Shown piece after piece: positions 10,160-24,900 of a stretch of DNA of 64,000 nucleotides; position 1 is the stretch's first letter, and each line of letters begins with the position of its first letter. A model generated the notes under the pieces. The model did no database searches. It had not been told where the DNA came from and saw only the letters and a list, made by a program, of their open reading frames with translations. The position numbers and the translations under genes are program-made. The stretch is from Pycnococcus provasolii (taxonomy: Eukaryota; Chlorophyta; Pseudoscourfieldiophyceae; Pseudoscourfieldiales). The stretch spans positions 434,001-498,000 of the forward strand of contig CP150566.1 in NCBI GenBank assembly GCA_049487715.1. The letters run 5' to 3'.

Positions 10160-10522
10160 CGAGATTGTCACATTGTCACACTCACTCATGTCAATGCGGT
10201 AATGACCGATGAGCGGTTGTGGTTTTCTTTCTTTCTCACAAAACCACAACAGACTGACAGACTCATGCTTGCAGAGAGGGTGTTACTCATCAACGGTCAT
10301 ACTGTATGTACTACCAAACAGCTACTACCCTACGGTACCTTATTTAAAAAGAAAGAAGATTGACTACTTCGTTCATCAGACGAGACGAGAGATTACCACA
10401 TGACATGAATGAAAGAAAGCACAACCAACGTGTGTAAAAATATTTAGGTACTTTTATTTCTACCTACCTGTAAGAAAAAACACAACTTGTGTGTTGTGTT
10501 CATCCATCCAAAGCGCCTTTCC
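10160..10522. other. Convergent intergenic region, no gene seen
   Basis: Lies between two 3' ends. AT-richer than its neighbours. TGTAA near 10433 could end the upstream gene with a long 3' UTR. Nothing else recognisable. Confidence 0.5.
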
Positions 10523-12031
10523 TTAGATGATGGTATTCGCCGCAATCACCGAGTCCTTGATGAGCACGATGATGCCATCCTTGATGATGTACCCGTCCTC
10601 CTCGTGGTTCGCCTCCTGAACGTTATCCTTGTTGATAATCTGGCAGTTGGGACCGATGCGAACGTTCTTATCGACGATCGCCTTCTTAATCACACAGTTG
10701 GCACCCACGCCAATCGGCAGGCAGCCGGGCATCAGCTCGCACTCCTCCATGCGCTCGTAGTAGTCAGCGCCCATGATCATGCTGTCCTCAATCACGCAGT
10801 TCTCTCCAATGAGCGTGCGCAGTCCAATGACGCTGTGCTTGATCGCCGCCTCGCGGATGTTGCACCCATCTCCGATGATGGAGTCGGAGATTTCGCATTC
10901 CAACAGCTTCGAAGGCGGCAGGTAGCGGCTCATCGTGTAGATGGGCGCGCTGCGGTCGTAGAAGCTGAACACGGGGTTTGGGTCCGTGAGCGCGAGGTTG
11001 GAGTTGTAGAATGCCGAGATGGTACCGATGTCCTCCCAGTATCCGTCGAACAGGTAAGCCTGCACGTTCAGCCCGAGGTCCTTCGCACCAGGGATGATCT
11101 CCGAGCCGAAGTCGTTGGCGTCGGGGAAGTGGATCTCCAGCAGGTCGAGCATGGCGGACGCCTTGAAGACGTAGATGCCCATGGAGGCGATGAACGGGTT
11201 TTCCTTCGCGCGGTCTGCCGAGAGGCCGAGCACGGTCGTGTCCACCTTCATCGACTGCAGCTCCTCGCCCGTCGGCTTCTCGGCAAAGTCGATGATGCGT
11301 CCCGCGTCGTCAATCTTCATGAGTCCGAACGCGGGGGCACGCTCTTCGTCCATGGGAAGCGCGGCGACGGTGATGTCCGCATCGGTGACGCGGTGGTGGC
11401 GCACGAAAGCCTCGTAGTCCATGCGGTACAGGTGGTCGCCTGAGAGGATGAGCAGGTCCTCGATGCCGCTCTTCACCTGCTCCTCGAACAGCCAGAGGTA
11501 CTGGCGCACGGCGTCGGATGTTCCCTGGAACCAGTCGGGGTTCGTGGGGCTCTGCTGCGCGGCGAGCACCTCGACGAACCCGGTGTTGCTGAACGAGCCA
11601 ACGTTGGCGTTGTACGCCTGGCTGAGGTGTCGGTTGAGCGACGCGCTGTTGAACTGCGTGAGGCAGTACACCTTGTTGACGTTGCTGTTGATGCAGTTGG
11701 AGACGGGGATGTCGATGAGGCGGTAGTTGGCGCCGAGCGGCACGGCTGGCTTGGCACGCTTCTTGGTGAGAGGGTAGAGTCGCGTACCGGCACCACCTCC
11801 GAGGATAACTCCGAGAACCGTCTTGCTGGTTTGCAGGTCCTCCGAGCGCACGCGCGTGAGTTGGTCGGGCGTGATGGTGTCGACGCTGCTGAGCAAATCG
11901 GAGACGGCGCGCGTTTGCGTGGATCGCCGCGAGACGACGCGCCCCCGCGAACGTGCTCCCGAGAACGGCCGAGCACCACCACGAGCCGAGCAAGGTAACG
12001 AGGAGGTGGATGCTGCAAACTGGTGCGCCAT
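10523..12031 (-). CDS. APS1: Glucose-1-phosphate adenylyltransferase (ADP-glucose pyrophosphorylase) small subunit, plastid
   Basis: 502 residues, the usual size. An Arg/Ser-rich transit peptide of about 40 residues precedes the mature start-like AVSDLLSSV. The nucleotide-binding [24 protein letters not shown] and [14 protein letters not shown] follow, then the catalytic-Asp strand [28 protein letters not shown], and the left-handed beta-helix C terminus with hexapeptide-like repeats. It makes ADP-glucose from glucose-1-phosphate and ATP, the committed step of starch synthesis. Small- rather than large-subunit identity follows from the intact catalytic Asp and overall pattern. No cysteine is present between residue 15 and the GGGAGT motif, where land-plant small subunits have the redox QTCL cysteine. 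The branching enzyme at 58526 acts later in the same pathway. Confidence 0.95.
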   Translation of the reverse strand: MAHQFAASTSSLPCSARGGARPFSGARSRGRVVSRRSTQTRAVSDLLSSVDTITPDQLTRVRSEDLQTSKTVLGVILGGGAGTRLYPLTKKRAKPAVPLGANYRLIDIPVSNCINSNVNKVYCLTQFNSASLNRHLSQAYNANVGSFSNTGFVEVLAAQQSPTNPDWFQGTSDAVRQYLWLFEEQVKSGIEDLLILSGDHLYRMDYEAFVRHHRVTDADITVAALPMDEERAPAFGLMKIDDAGRIIDFAEKPTGEELQSMKVDTTVLGLSADRAKENPFIASMGIYVFKASAMLDLLEIHFPDANDFGSEIIPGAKDLGLNVQAYLFDGYWEDIGTISAFYNSNLALTDPNPVFSFYDRSAPIYTMSRYLPPSKLLECEISDSIIGDGCNIREAAIKHSVIGLRTLIGENCVIEDSMIMGADYYERMEECELMPGCLPIGVGANCVIKKAIVDKNVRIGPNCQIINKDNVQEANHEEDGYIIKDGIIVLIKDSVIAANTII

Positions 12032-14994
<2,963 letters not shown>

Positions 14995-15114
14995 GCCGCA
15001 AACACCGCAACATCATTTTTTCCAACTGCGCTCCTCATCACACATGTAAAACGGCTCTTTTTTTTTCAATCTTTCGAGTTAAAACAAATTTGACAGCGAT
15101 CACCTTCGCCGTCT

Positions 15115-15330
15115 TCACTTCTTCCGTTCGTCTTTTCTTCTCGTTGTGCTTTCGTGCTCCGCCTGTATGCGCGCCTCGTGGAGTTGTTTGTCTAAGCTTT
15201 GCTTGGCATCGCGTATGCTTTCATCCATGACGTCGTCGTCGTCGTCGGCCCACGGGTCATCGGGCGCCATGAGTCTTGTCGGGTCGACGGCGACTGGAGC
15301 TGGTTGCTGCGTCGTGTTCTCGACGGTCAT
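15115..15330 (-). CDS. Possible small charged protein, hypothetical
   Basis: 71 codons from an ATG at 15328-15330: a Pro/Val start, then PDDPWADDDDDVMDESIRDAKQSLDKQLHEARIQ, predicted acidic then helical and basic. It lies between Prp43 (convergent) and the GT47 gene (divergent). The amphipathic helix and a sensible position argue for a real gene, but I recognise no family and the length is near chance. An unspliced upstream exon is possible. Confidence 0.4.
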   Translation of the reverse strand: MTVENTTQQPAPVAVDPTRLMAPDDPWADDDDDVMDESIRDAKQSLDKQLHEARIQAEHESTTRRKDERKK

Positions 15331-15679
15331 CGGTACTTGTTACCTGACGAAGAATGACGACGCGCGTGTCTATGCCGATGGAGTCGGTGGGCCACGGAGC
15401 CGCGCCGCGAAGGGGAAGGCTCGTCAAGTGACTACGGTAGTTGGTAAGTGAGAAAGTCCTTCCCCATCGCGACCACGACGACGACGACGACGATGCTGAA
15501 CGGCATGATGTGACATCATCATCGTGCTCATTAATAACACTACAACAGCACATACATGCTGTTGAGGCTTGCGGCAAGTCCCACAGTGCGCCACCGGCCG
15601 CGCGTCGCGGCGATCGCTGCCGCGATCTTTCATTCTTCGCGCTCGTTCCTCACGGTAAGGGTAGGCCTTTTAGTGGGCG
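15331..15679. other. Short divergent intergenic region
   Basis: Promoter space for the GT47 gene and the small minus-strand ORF. Contains a (GAC)n run near 15474-15494. No other feature seen. Confidence 0.4.
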
Positions 15680-18600
15680 ATGGCGGACGTCCCGCCGCTC
15701 TGGCTCCTGATCACGCTGCTTGGGTTGGTATCGCTGCTCCTCCTGCACGACTCGTTCAGAGACCCCGCGGCGGCTCTCGCGATCTCACCGGCGCAAGAGC
15801 AACGCGACGCACTCAGGAGACAAGGCGGTGTCGGCGTGGACGCGTCGAACCCCAACAACAGAACAGAGCTCGCGCAGCTGTGGGAAGCGCACGTCGCGCC
15901 GACCATCAACGAGACGTGGGCGCAGCTCGGGACGCCAGATGCGCCGGCACCGCCGCCGCCTGACGCGCCACCGCCGTACCTAACAAAAGAGCGGGAGACG
16001 CTGCACGCACGCACGAAAATACGAGCGACGCACGACACAGACGAGCCTTGCCAACTGCCGGAGGGAACCACAGTCGTGGCGCTGGATGGTGACGCGGTCG
16101 TTGTCGGCGAAGACTCGCCTCGACAGCTGCACCTCGGCGACCTCGTCATATTGCCATCGGAAGGCGGACCTTTCGAAGTGCACAACCTTCCCGCCGACTT
16201 CGAAGTTGAGCAGCCGCCAAGCCCGCCGCCGCCGACGGCGCCGGACGCGCCGCCAAAGCCCCCGAGTATGAGCGTGCGCATACGCCTCGGACCTCCCAGG
16301 GCGCCATTCGTACCACCCAACCCACCGCCACCACTTCCACCTCCACCTCCGCCGCCGCCACCTCCACCACCACCTCCGCCGCCGCTGGGCAAGTGCAAGC
16401 CGGATGCAACGAGACCACAGAACGACGGCGCCATTCCCGCAGGCCACGTCGCCGTGCAGCTCGGAGAGCCGTGCCTGTGCGACCTGACAAATCGAGCTCC
16501 GGGAAGCTTCTACAACTGCACCAAAGAGCAGGCGGTGGACGAGTCGATCGCGTGCACATACGTGCTGACATGCCCGCTTCCTCGCAAAGTGCAATCGTGC
16601 AAGCCTGCTTGCGAGCAGAGCGGCGGAGTCTGTCATCGATACGACGCGCGGTGCGACTGCCCTCCTGGCATGCGCGTCGTCGACGCGCAGTCGGGAAGGT
16701 GCGAGAAGCAAGTCGAGGCGTGCGAGCTGACTGAACATTTCGAACTTCCGTGCACCCACTCGGTCGTGACTTGCGCGTGCCAGGACAGCTGCGAAGCCTT
16801 TTTGAACGCAAGCCTGATCCACGAAGGGCTGGAGGAGTCCACGAGGCCAGTCGCGCAGCCTCGATGCATGCGAAAAAATGACCAGAAGTGGCTGGACATG
16901 GACTTCAAAAGTCCACTCCGGGATATCGACGTGAACTACGTACAGACGCGCCGCGCGGATGGGTACACGTACCGCCGCGTCAACTCCACGTGGGCGAACG
17001 TCGAGGACTGCGACACCTTCTGCTCGTATCGTGGAACATGCTCCAAGGTGTTGGGCGATCCGAGCCGAATGCTGCGTCGATGCGACTGCCTTCCGGGCTT
17101 CGACGGCCCATCGTGCAATGTCACACAGCGATCGTGGTGCCCGAATGACTGCTCCGGCCGTGGCAAGTGTCTGAGAGGGTGGTGCAGGTGTGATCCTGGC
17201 TCCTTCGGCGCCGACTGCTCCGAAGGGGAGGTGGAAGGTAAGCCCAAGCCTCACGACGCTGCCGCTGGTACCGATGGTGTGGACGTCGATGCGATAACGC
17301 CTAAAATTTACGTCTACGACTTGCCGCCGTGGCTCAATGTGTACCGCGTTGCGCACGAGTCGAATGCAGAGTCGCTGGCAAGTGCGGTGAGCGTGAATGC
17401 TCTCTACGCAACGGATGTCACGATGCACCACCGGATGCTAAACAGCTCTCATAGAACGTTCGATCCCATCGCGGCGGATTTTTTCTACGTGCCCATGTAC
17501 GCCACGCACGCTTCGCGAGGCGTGTCTCGAACGGACCATGCAATTACGCGCGCCGCGCTCAACTACATTCGGATACGCTTTCCGTACTTCAACGCAAGTG
17601 GCGGTGCCGACCATCTTTGGCCCTTCTCTGGCTCTGAGGGTGCATGCGGCGCACCACCTGAGATTGAGCCTGGGATATATCTCACGCAGTACGGCTATCT
17701 TGGAGAATCGCGCGAGTCAACCGTGGACGCGCCATGGTACCCCGAGACTGGAGGTTCGCCTTGCTTTCGTCGTGGGCGTGATATCGTCGTGCCGCCAGCC
17801 GTGGACTGGTCTCGGATGCACGTGCCATCCGAGGACAATGCACCCGTGGCATTTCAGTCGCCAAACAAACCCCCTGTGCATGTGCCATTTGCGCGTGAGC
17901 AAGTCGGCAAGCCGTTGAATGAAACGCAGATGGCACAGCTGCACGAGAAACCTTCGTGGTGGGGAAAGTGGAATTGCAAGATTAGCAGAAAGGGTATCGA
18001 TGGGGTGCTTTGCAGGCGGGCACCTTACATGCCAAGGACTGCGGGATTTCTAGATGGGCGTGGCACACTGCTGATGTTCGCAGGATGCGTTCATGGCTGC
18101 CCTGGCGAGGGCGAGACGCATGCGGACAATGCGACATACGGTCTCGGCGTACGGCACGAGGCGTGGAGCCTATTCGATGTCGTCGCCGGCGAGCATCGCG
18201 CACGTGCGAAGCGATTGAACGTGCGCTTTCTGTCTGGTCCTGTGTGGCCGGAGGAGCTACGCCCGAGCCCCACGCGACTGCAGCTGAACGTGCTGTACAA
18301 GTCGAGCGTATTCTGTCTCGCTCCCACGGCGGCGGGATGGGGTCACCGCTTCTACACATCCATCATGCACGGATGCATTCCCGTTGTACCGCACGATGAT
18401 GTCGCCCTGCCTTTTGAGGAGCTCATTCCGTGGACGCGCATGGCTGTGATTTCGGGTGGCACGAGCGATGATCTCAACTACCTGCCTGAGCGGCTTTCGG
18501 GTTTAAGCCGTGGTGACACGGTTCTCGAAATGCACCGCGAGCTCGCTTGCGTTTGGCCACGTCTCACGTGGAGTGGCAGCTTCCGCGCGATGAATGGTGA

Positions 18601-19172
18601 AAGTGCGTCCGACGATGCATTCTCCACATTGCTTCTCGTGCTTCGTTCACGCATGCTGAACGCGACGGACGAAGGGACGGATATGCAGCTTGGTCCCTTC
18701 GGTTCTGGCGCGATCGTCAGTCAAGCTCGTGAGGCTGGTAACCGAGGCTTGGGTAAGCTCGCCGACACCGTCTCGGGCATTTGGCGTTCGTCGAATGGCG
18801 GGTGCGATTTGCGATTGATTACAGACCCAGATCCACCGCCACCACCAACGGTCGCCGTCAATCCAGGCTGAGGAGGACCCGGCGACGAGAAAACGCGGGT
18901 GTCCAGCAGGCTATGCCGGCGACGACTGCAGCGAGGAGCTGTGGGAGAAAGCTCGTCAGGAACAGGCGGAGGAGAAAAAAAAAGTTGTGACGAAGAAGAA
19001 GCACGATGAATCCAAGCGTGAGAAGGTGCTGGAGGCAAAGGCAAGGCAGGATGCTGCCAAATATGAAGCTGCCTATAAGCACAAGCAGGAGAAAAAGAAG
19101 GCATCGCGAGAGAAGTGGGAGGCAGCACGCGCGGAGCACTTCAAACAGACGGGCGGGACCGGTCAGTTTTGA
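15680..19172 (+). CDS. EGF-repeat exostosin-type glycosyltransferase (GT47), with a frame break near its 3' end
   Basis: The uninterrupted frame 15680-18871 encodes 1063 residues. It opens with an N-terminal signal anchor (7-25, WLLITLLGLVSLLLL), so a type II Golgi protein, then a Pro-run hinge (about 210-235). A Cys-rich stalk follows with two EGF-like units (about 444-514; CDCLPGFDGPSC and CRCDPGSFGADC), then a GT47 exostosin domain from about 540 (PKIYVYDLPPWLN) to about 960 (SSVFCLAPTAAGWGHRFYTSIMHGCIPVVP). Algal GT47/EGF proteins are thought to build cell-wall or scale glycans; the substrate is unknown. After the stop at 18869, another frame continues with an EGF-like ending CPAGYAGDDC and a Lys/Glu-rich tail to 19172, as if one gene is split by a single-base shift (see findings). 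Confidence 0.85.
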
Positions 19173-19462
19173 ACATTATTTGTATTGCTAGTAGGTTTTT
19201 TTTAAGTTACATTGCACACTACACACACTTGTTGTTCCTGATAGTTCCGACAGCGTTCCAGTGTGTATTCGTTCCACGCGGACGACAACGAAAGCTCCCT
19301 GATAGAGTGATACAACCTTCAAAATCATTTGCGCCATGTATTGAAACGCGCTGCTGAATGGCACCGGTGAATGGGCTGAATGGTGAAAGTGAATGGTGTG
19401 AATGAACGACCGTTGGAAAAACTAAAGTACACTCCATTACTGAATGAGAGGGATCTCATCAT

Positions 19463-20982
19463 TTATACATTCACGACTCCTCGTGCCCATCTTGCAACCA
19501 TGTGCAACCACCCTTTCCAGACTCCACGTCGTGGCCATGCGGCGCGCGCCGCGGTAAGCAGGAGCAGATGGATGGTTTGGAAGATGGGATGAAACGTCGG
19601 CGGTGCACCCCCATGTTGCAAGGCGCTCGTATACCAGGTCACCTCAATCCCACTCAAGAAGAGATCGAGCGGTTTCAGCCATTGCACGCGCTTCAGCGCG
19701 ACGACGTGGGCGATGCGATCGTCAGGTGCGAGTGCCGCATCCACGTGTCGCCTGTACGCCTCCCAATCGTTGCTAGCTGGAGGTTCAAGAAGCGCGGGTC
19801 TCACCACGGCTGGCCGCGCGCAGAATGCACGTCCAATACCCACGGCATCCGCTCCTGCATCACGAGCCTTCAACACGTCGTCGAGCGAGTGCACACCACC
19901 CGTGAGCACAATCATCTGCTTGCATCCCGCGTCACGCAGAGCGCACACCGTGCGCGCGTAGTACGGTCCATCGCTCACACCCGCGGCGGACGGCGCGCGC
20001 ATGAAGTCGATATTCTCGTAGTCTCCTCCTGAAATTTCGATGAAGTCGATGCGTGCAACATCCCACAGGTCAGACAGCAGTGCCACGGCATCCGCGGCGG
20101 CGCTCGGGTCGTCCGCCACCTGCCCAAAAGCTCCTCTTCCCATTTTGACGCCGACGACGCGCTTCGGTCCGACGGCGCGTCGCACGGCTGCCGCACAGCG
20201 TCGGAGCACTTCGCCACGCTTGCGCAGCGTGTTTCCTCCGTACTTGTCGCTGCGCGTGTTGGATCGTGCCGAGAGGAATGTGTCGAGCAAGTACCCGTGC
20301 GCGGCGTGAAGTTGCACGCCGTCGAAGCCGTGGTCGTTGCACATTATATGTGCTGCTTCGGCAAATGCTTCGGGCAGCGCGTCCACTTCTGTTTGTGTCA
20401 TTGCGCGCGGCTTGGGAATGAGCGGCGTGTGACCCGCGATGCCTCGAAGCGGTACCCCTGAAGGCGATAGAGGTGTGATGCCGTTGGAGATGGTCGTTTG
20501 TCTTCCTGGGTGGCTGATTTGAACGACGGCGACGGCGTTAGAGTGAACGATAGTGTCACGCCACGCTCGCCACAGATGATTTTGTGTTGACTTTGCGTTG
20601 GATTTGGCGGCGACGCATTTTGGTGACTCCAGGTAGTTTGCGTCGACCATGACGTTGCCTGTGATGCACATTCCAGAGAAGAAGACGGCGGTACTGAAGA
20701 CTCAGTTGATGACAAGCCGCCAGCACCCGCACCACCACCCGCACCACCCGCACCACCACCCGCACCACCAGCACCACACCAGAGAGAGTACGTTTGTATA
20801 AGTTGTTGTGTGGGTGCCAAACTACCTGTAGTCCCAACACCACCACCTTCACCCGTGGAGAGTTGTTCAGAGAGTGCAGATTTCACAAGGCGGGAGGATA
20901 ACACGACGCCACACGGAAGTTGATACGGTGTGGTTAAGAAGTCAAATGCCGCCATGCTTGAAGGTGGTGCGTGAGACGACAT
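19463..20982 (-). CDS. NADH:flavin oxidoreductase / Old Yellow Enzyme family, two exons
   Basis: Exon 1 starts at ATG 20980-20982 and gives FDFLTTPYQLPCGVVLSSRLVKSALSE...LAPTQQLIQTYSLW, the usual first strand and helix of OYE. Exon 2 (from 20693 in my reading, after a TCTTCAG acceptor) gives FFSGMCITGNVMVD, then QISHPGRQ, the catalytic/binding HAAHGYLLDTFLS and a near-canonical NxRxDxYGG (here NTRSDKYGG), VKMGRG and GIGRAF FMN-phosphate site. The two parts are in different frames and separated by a GGTGGTGCG repeat, so an intron of about 80-90 bp is inferred; the donor lies near 20778 but cannot be fixed by eye. These FMN enzymes reduce activated alkenes. A C-terminal extension after VQWLKPLDL ends in a hydrophobic LLLLTAARAA segment of unknown role. 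Confidence 0.85.
20696..20778 (-). other. Probable intron of the OYE gene, made of GGTGGTGCG repeats
   Basis: On the minus strand this stretch is largely (GGTGGTGCGGGT)n and ends CTGAGTCTTCAG. It interrupts the OYE alignment exactly between the YSLW helix and ITGN strand and changes frame. The exact donor is ambiguous because the repeat has many GT dinucleotides. Confidence 0.55.
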
Positions 20983-21015
20983 AGATCGATCACACTTTGA
21001 CAAAATAAAATGCAC

Positions 21016-21989
21016 ATGTGCGAATGAACGGAGGGGCGGGAATACGATCGGAACCCCGAATCAAAATCGTGGGAACCTTGGACTTGCGCGCGCGACCTGC
21101 CGTGGTGGTCAAAGTGGGGTGGATGGACTTGCGCGCGCGACTTTCCGTGGTGGTCGAAGCGAGGTGGATGGACTTGCGCGCGCGACTTGCAAGTTCTGCC
21201 ATCCGGCCATCGCGCCCAAGCCGTCCGGCCGTCCCTGGTGGTGGACCTGTACGCTCGTCTTTCATCATGGTAGATCATGAACGGCGCTCCCCGACTTAGG
21301 CATCGCTTATGGTGTAAAGGCGTGTCTGGTGGCACGAGTGTTCACGTTGCCATGTAGGATGCACAACCGTGGCAAGCTGGCAACGTTGTGCGAGTAGTGT
21401 GACCCCAACTCACCATAACGAAGCCAGGTAGTTCTGCTTGAAGCCGCCCGTCGCCCGTTGACAATGCACTCCTCAACGTCACCCTCCATCATTACGGCTT
21501 CCATCTAGCCGCCGCCTCTTGAGGAGTCTTGAGTCCAGCGGGCTGGGCTGGCACTTACCTCCCAGGTACGTCGTGGTGCCGGTGTGGTGGACTGGTGCTA
21601 GTGGTGGGCTGGTGGTGGTGTTAGTGGTGGGCTGGTGGTGGTGGGCTGGTGGTGGTGGTGGTAGTGGTGGTAGTGGTGGTGGTTGCGTACTCGCTCGCAT
21701 CCTCCCATGCTGCTGATGCCTGACGGTGATGCTCAAGAAGGACAACGTCGTGTCTAGGTTGGCCCATCCATAAGAAGAAGAAGAGAACATCAGAACACAG
21801 CTCACAACAACTTGCACACAATTTCTTAGGAAGAAGTTTTGCTGAGCACGCAGAGTGACAGCACATCATTAACAAGGCCGAGAGTCCTAAACGAGCCCAG
21901 ACGAGCCTAGACGAGTCTTGCAACGTGTGGTGCTGCACTTTTTTCCCACTCAACAACTGGGCTGACTGTGTGCTTGAAATCAGTGCGAC
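21016..21989. other. Divergent intergenic region, OYE / protease
   Basis: About 970 bp. Holds a 45-bp tandem repeat (21080-21190) and a GGT-rich run (about 21595-21685). The open frames inside are repeat-derived. No gene or RNA seen. Confidence 0.5.
21080..21190. repeat. 45-bp tandem repeat, about 2.5 copies
   Basis: Units begin at 21080, 21125 and 21170, each opening GGACTTGCGCGCGCGAC and continuing through CCGTGGTGGTC to GGTGGAT. Copies 1 and 2 differ at a few bases; the third is partial. Each unit contains an alternating GCGCGCGC core with Z-DNA potential. Confidence 0.9.
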
Positions 21990-24900
21990 ATGAAGACGCA
22001 GCACCAGTACACACGTTCGAATCTCGCTGCTCTTATGCTTGCCACAACTATCATGGCATGCTTCGTGCAGGAGCAGGCTTTCGCACAAGAGGCAACTTCC
22101 AAGTCTGTACTGCCGAGCTTTGACGAGTTCATGAAAGAATATCGCAGTGATATTTCTGGCACGCTCGACGCTAGCGCGCTTGCCAAAAGGCGAGCTGTGT
22201 ATGACGCCAATGTTGCGATGATAAAGAAGCACAACGCCAAGTACGAGCGCGGCGAGACCTCATACATGATGGCAATCAACGACTTTGCTGACTTTGACTG
22301 GAATAGCAACTCGAAAGCCTTTCTCGGTGGCTTAGAGAATGGGCTTTCGAAAGAAGAAGACGAGGCAGAGCTGTCAAAGGCGTTCAAGGCTGACGAGTTC
22401 TCTGCGTCATCCGTGCCAACGAGTATAGATTGGCGTGCGCGAGGCAAGGTGACGCCGATTAAGCACCAAGGAGTTTGCGGATCGTGCTGGGCATTCGCAG
22501 CCACCGCCGTGATGGAGAGTAGGTATGCAATTGCGACTGGAGCTTTGCGCGAGCTTTCAGAACAACAGCTTGTGAGCTGCGACTTGTATCAGACACAGTA
22601 TGGAAGTCAGTAGGGGTTGGAAAACCGGTGGATGCGACGGCGGGTGGCCAGAGTTCGCTTTTCGATACATCGCTCAAAATTCCGGTATCAACAGCGATAT
22701 CGATTACACGTACACAGATGGCGATCGCAACTGCTATTACCCTAACCCATATGCTAGCGGTTGCCAGGCGCAAAGTCCCCCCAGATCTCCACGGGACACT
22801 TGCTGGTCTTCGGGTGAACAACGCAAGGTTGCACATGGCGTGGAAGCCGCAAGCCCATACACCCGGGTGAATAATGACGAGCGCTCGATTGAGCTTGCTG
22901 TGAGCCAAGGACCAGTCTCAGTTACCATTTATGTGGAAGGCAATTTTCATTCACATGCAGCAGGAATCTACGATGGCCCGTGCACAAGTGATAGAGCCAA
23001 TCATGCTGTCGTAATTGTTGGTTATACGCAAGATTACTGGATCGTACGAAATTCTTGGGGAACGGGGAGTCATGAAAATGGCTATATTCGCATGAAGCGC
23101 GGAATCAATGGAACAAACGGTATTTGCGGGATCAACAGAAGGGTTTACTATCCGAACATCCAAGTGGGGTCTGCAATTCAGCCACTCCCGCCACCGGCGC
23201 TAGGTCAGCAGCCTGGCGCACCTCCTCAATCATCGCCGCCTCCTCCTCCACCCCCCGTTCCGACGCTACCAGGCTGTCACATTCTCAACGCTAGCGTATT
23301 TGCTGCCGCCGCGGGCGACACCATCACGAGCATAAATTTTCCAGAAGATTATATCAACAACTTGGATGGCATCCTTTTCATTCGAGGACCCGCTGAGTTT
23401 AGAATGTCGCAATTTCACTTGGAAGACGGCGACCCAACTTGCACATATGACTTTTTTGAGTTCCAAGGACAGAGATACTGCGGACAAGCTGGGGGGCGGC
23501 TGTCATTCCCGACAAACGCCACGCAACGAATCGCGGCTGGAACGTTTGAACGGATTAGATTCAAAACGGACGTTTCGGTGGTTAAAAGTGGCTTTCGAAT
23601 GACATGCCGTGCTGTGGTGAGATCACCACCACCTCTTCCATCGCCTCCGCGCCCACCACCGCCAAGTCCACCGCCTCCTCCACATCCAACAACAGCGGGA
23701 TGTCATGTCACGGACGGCTTAGGAACAGCTCTGACCACATCTGGAGGACGACTTACGACGATCCAATCCATCAATCATCCAAATAAATACAATGACAATA
23801 TTGATGGAGAGATCACAGTCATAGGTCCCGCGCAATTCATGTTCATAGATTTCGAGCTTGAGAGTCATCCTATGTGCGATTTTGACTACCTTACATTCAA
23901 TGGGCAAAAGAAGTGTGGCGCCTCTAATTCGACGTCGCCACCGCCACCGGACGGTCGATCGCTAACGGATGACGGGCCTTTCAATGGCAGGCCTGATGGC
24001 GGGCCTTTCGACTCAGCTTCTTCTGCTCCTCCCATTAAAGGATCGAGCGCGCATGGTCCGCCTGTGCTCGGTTCGACCTATTCAGTTGCTGCAGGGGATA
24101 TTATGCGGATGCAATTTCACACAGATGAAAGCATAACGTTTCGGGGCTTTTGGATGCTTTGCGCCATTCACGAGTCGCCTCCTCCTCCATTGATTTCACC
24201 TCCACTACCTCCTCCTCCACCGCCACAACCAACCCAGCCAGGTTGCCATGTGATTGCAGGCAATGGACTTGTACGTGCGTACGATGGAGCCATTACAACT
24301 ATCAACTTTCCAAGCAACTACACGGATTCGATTAACGGGCAAATTTTGGTCATTCCGCCAACGGAGCTCGTTTTTAGTCACTTCGAGTACGTTTTTAATG
24401 TGCATCAGCGCAAGAATGCACAAAAGATGATTGATTGACCAATGCATAAGCCGCCAAACCAGTTTGCTAACTATATTTAAACACCTTCACACCACCTCTA
24501 CCATCCTTCTCCTTCCTCACTTACTTCCAACAAATTTATGTTTATCAGACTCGAGGATCACGCCAGCTGTGCGTATGATTATCTCACATTCTTCGATGGA
24601 GAAAAGAAATGTGGTGTTGGTAGACCCGAGTCACCATCACCAGGAGGAAGAAGAATGCGTCGTCGGCGAACTTTGCTTGATGATATCGTCGTCAAAGGGA
24701 TTGGGCAGAATTCACCGCCCTTCATTGGAAAGAGCTACGTACGCTCTGCTGGTTCAGCGCCAGTTGTGCTTGACTTTCGCACGGATGGTTCTGTGACCTC
24801 GCAAGGATTCCGATTGACATGCGGCGCTCCACCTTCGCCGCCGCCGCCACCACCACCGCCGCCGCCGCCAAGCCCAACAACGCCAGGGTGCCACGTGACA

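Noticed and set aside
16146-17431. Long minus-strand frames antisense to the GT47 gene (up to 483 codons)
   Set aside because: They mirror the Pro/Gly-rich coding strand and show no family motif.
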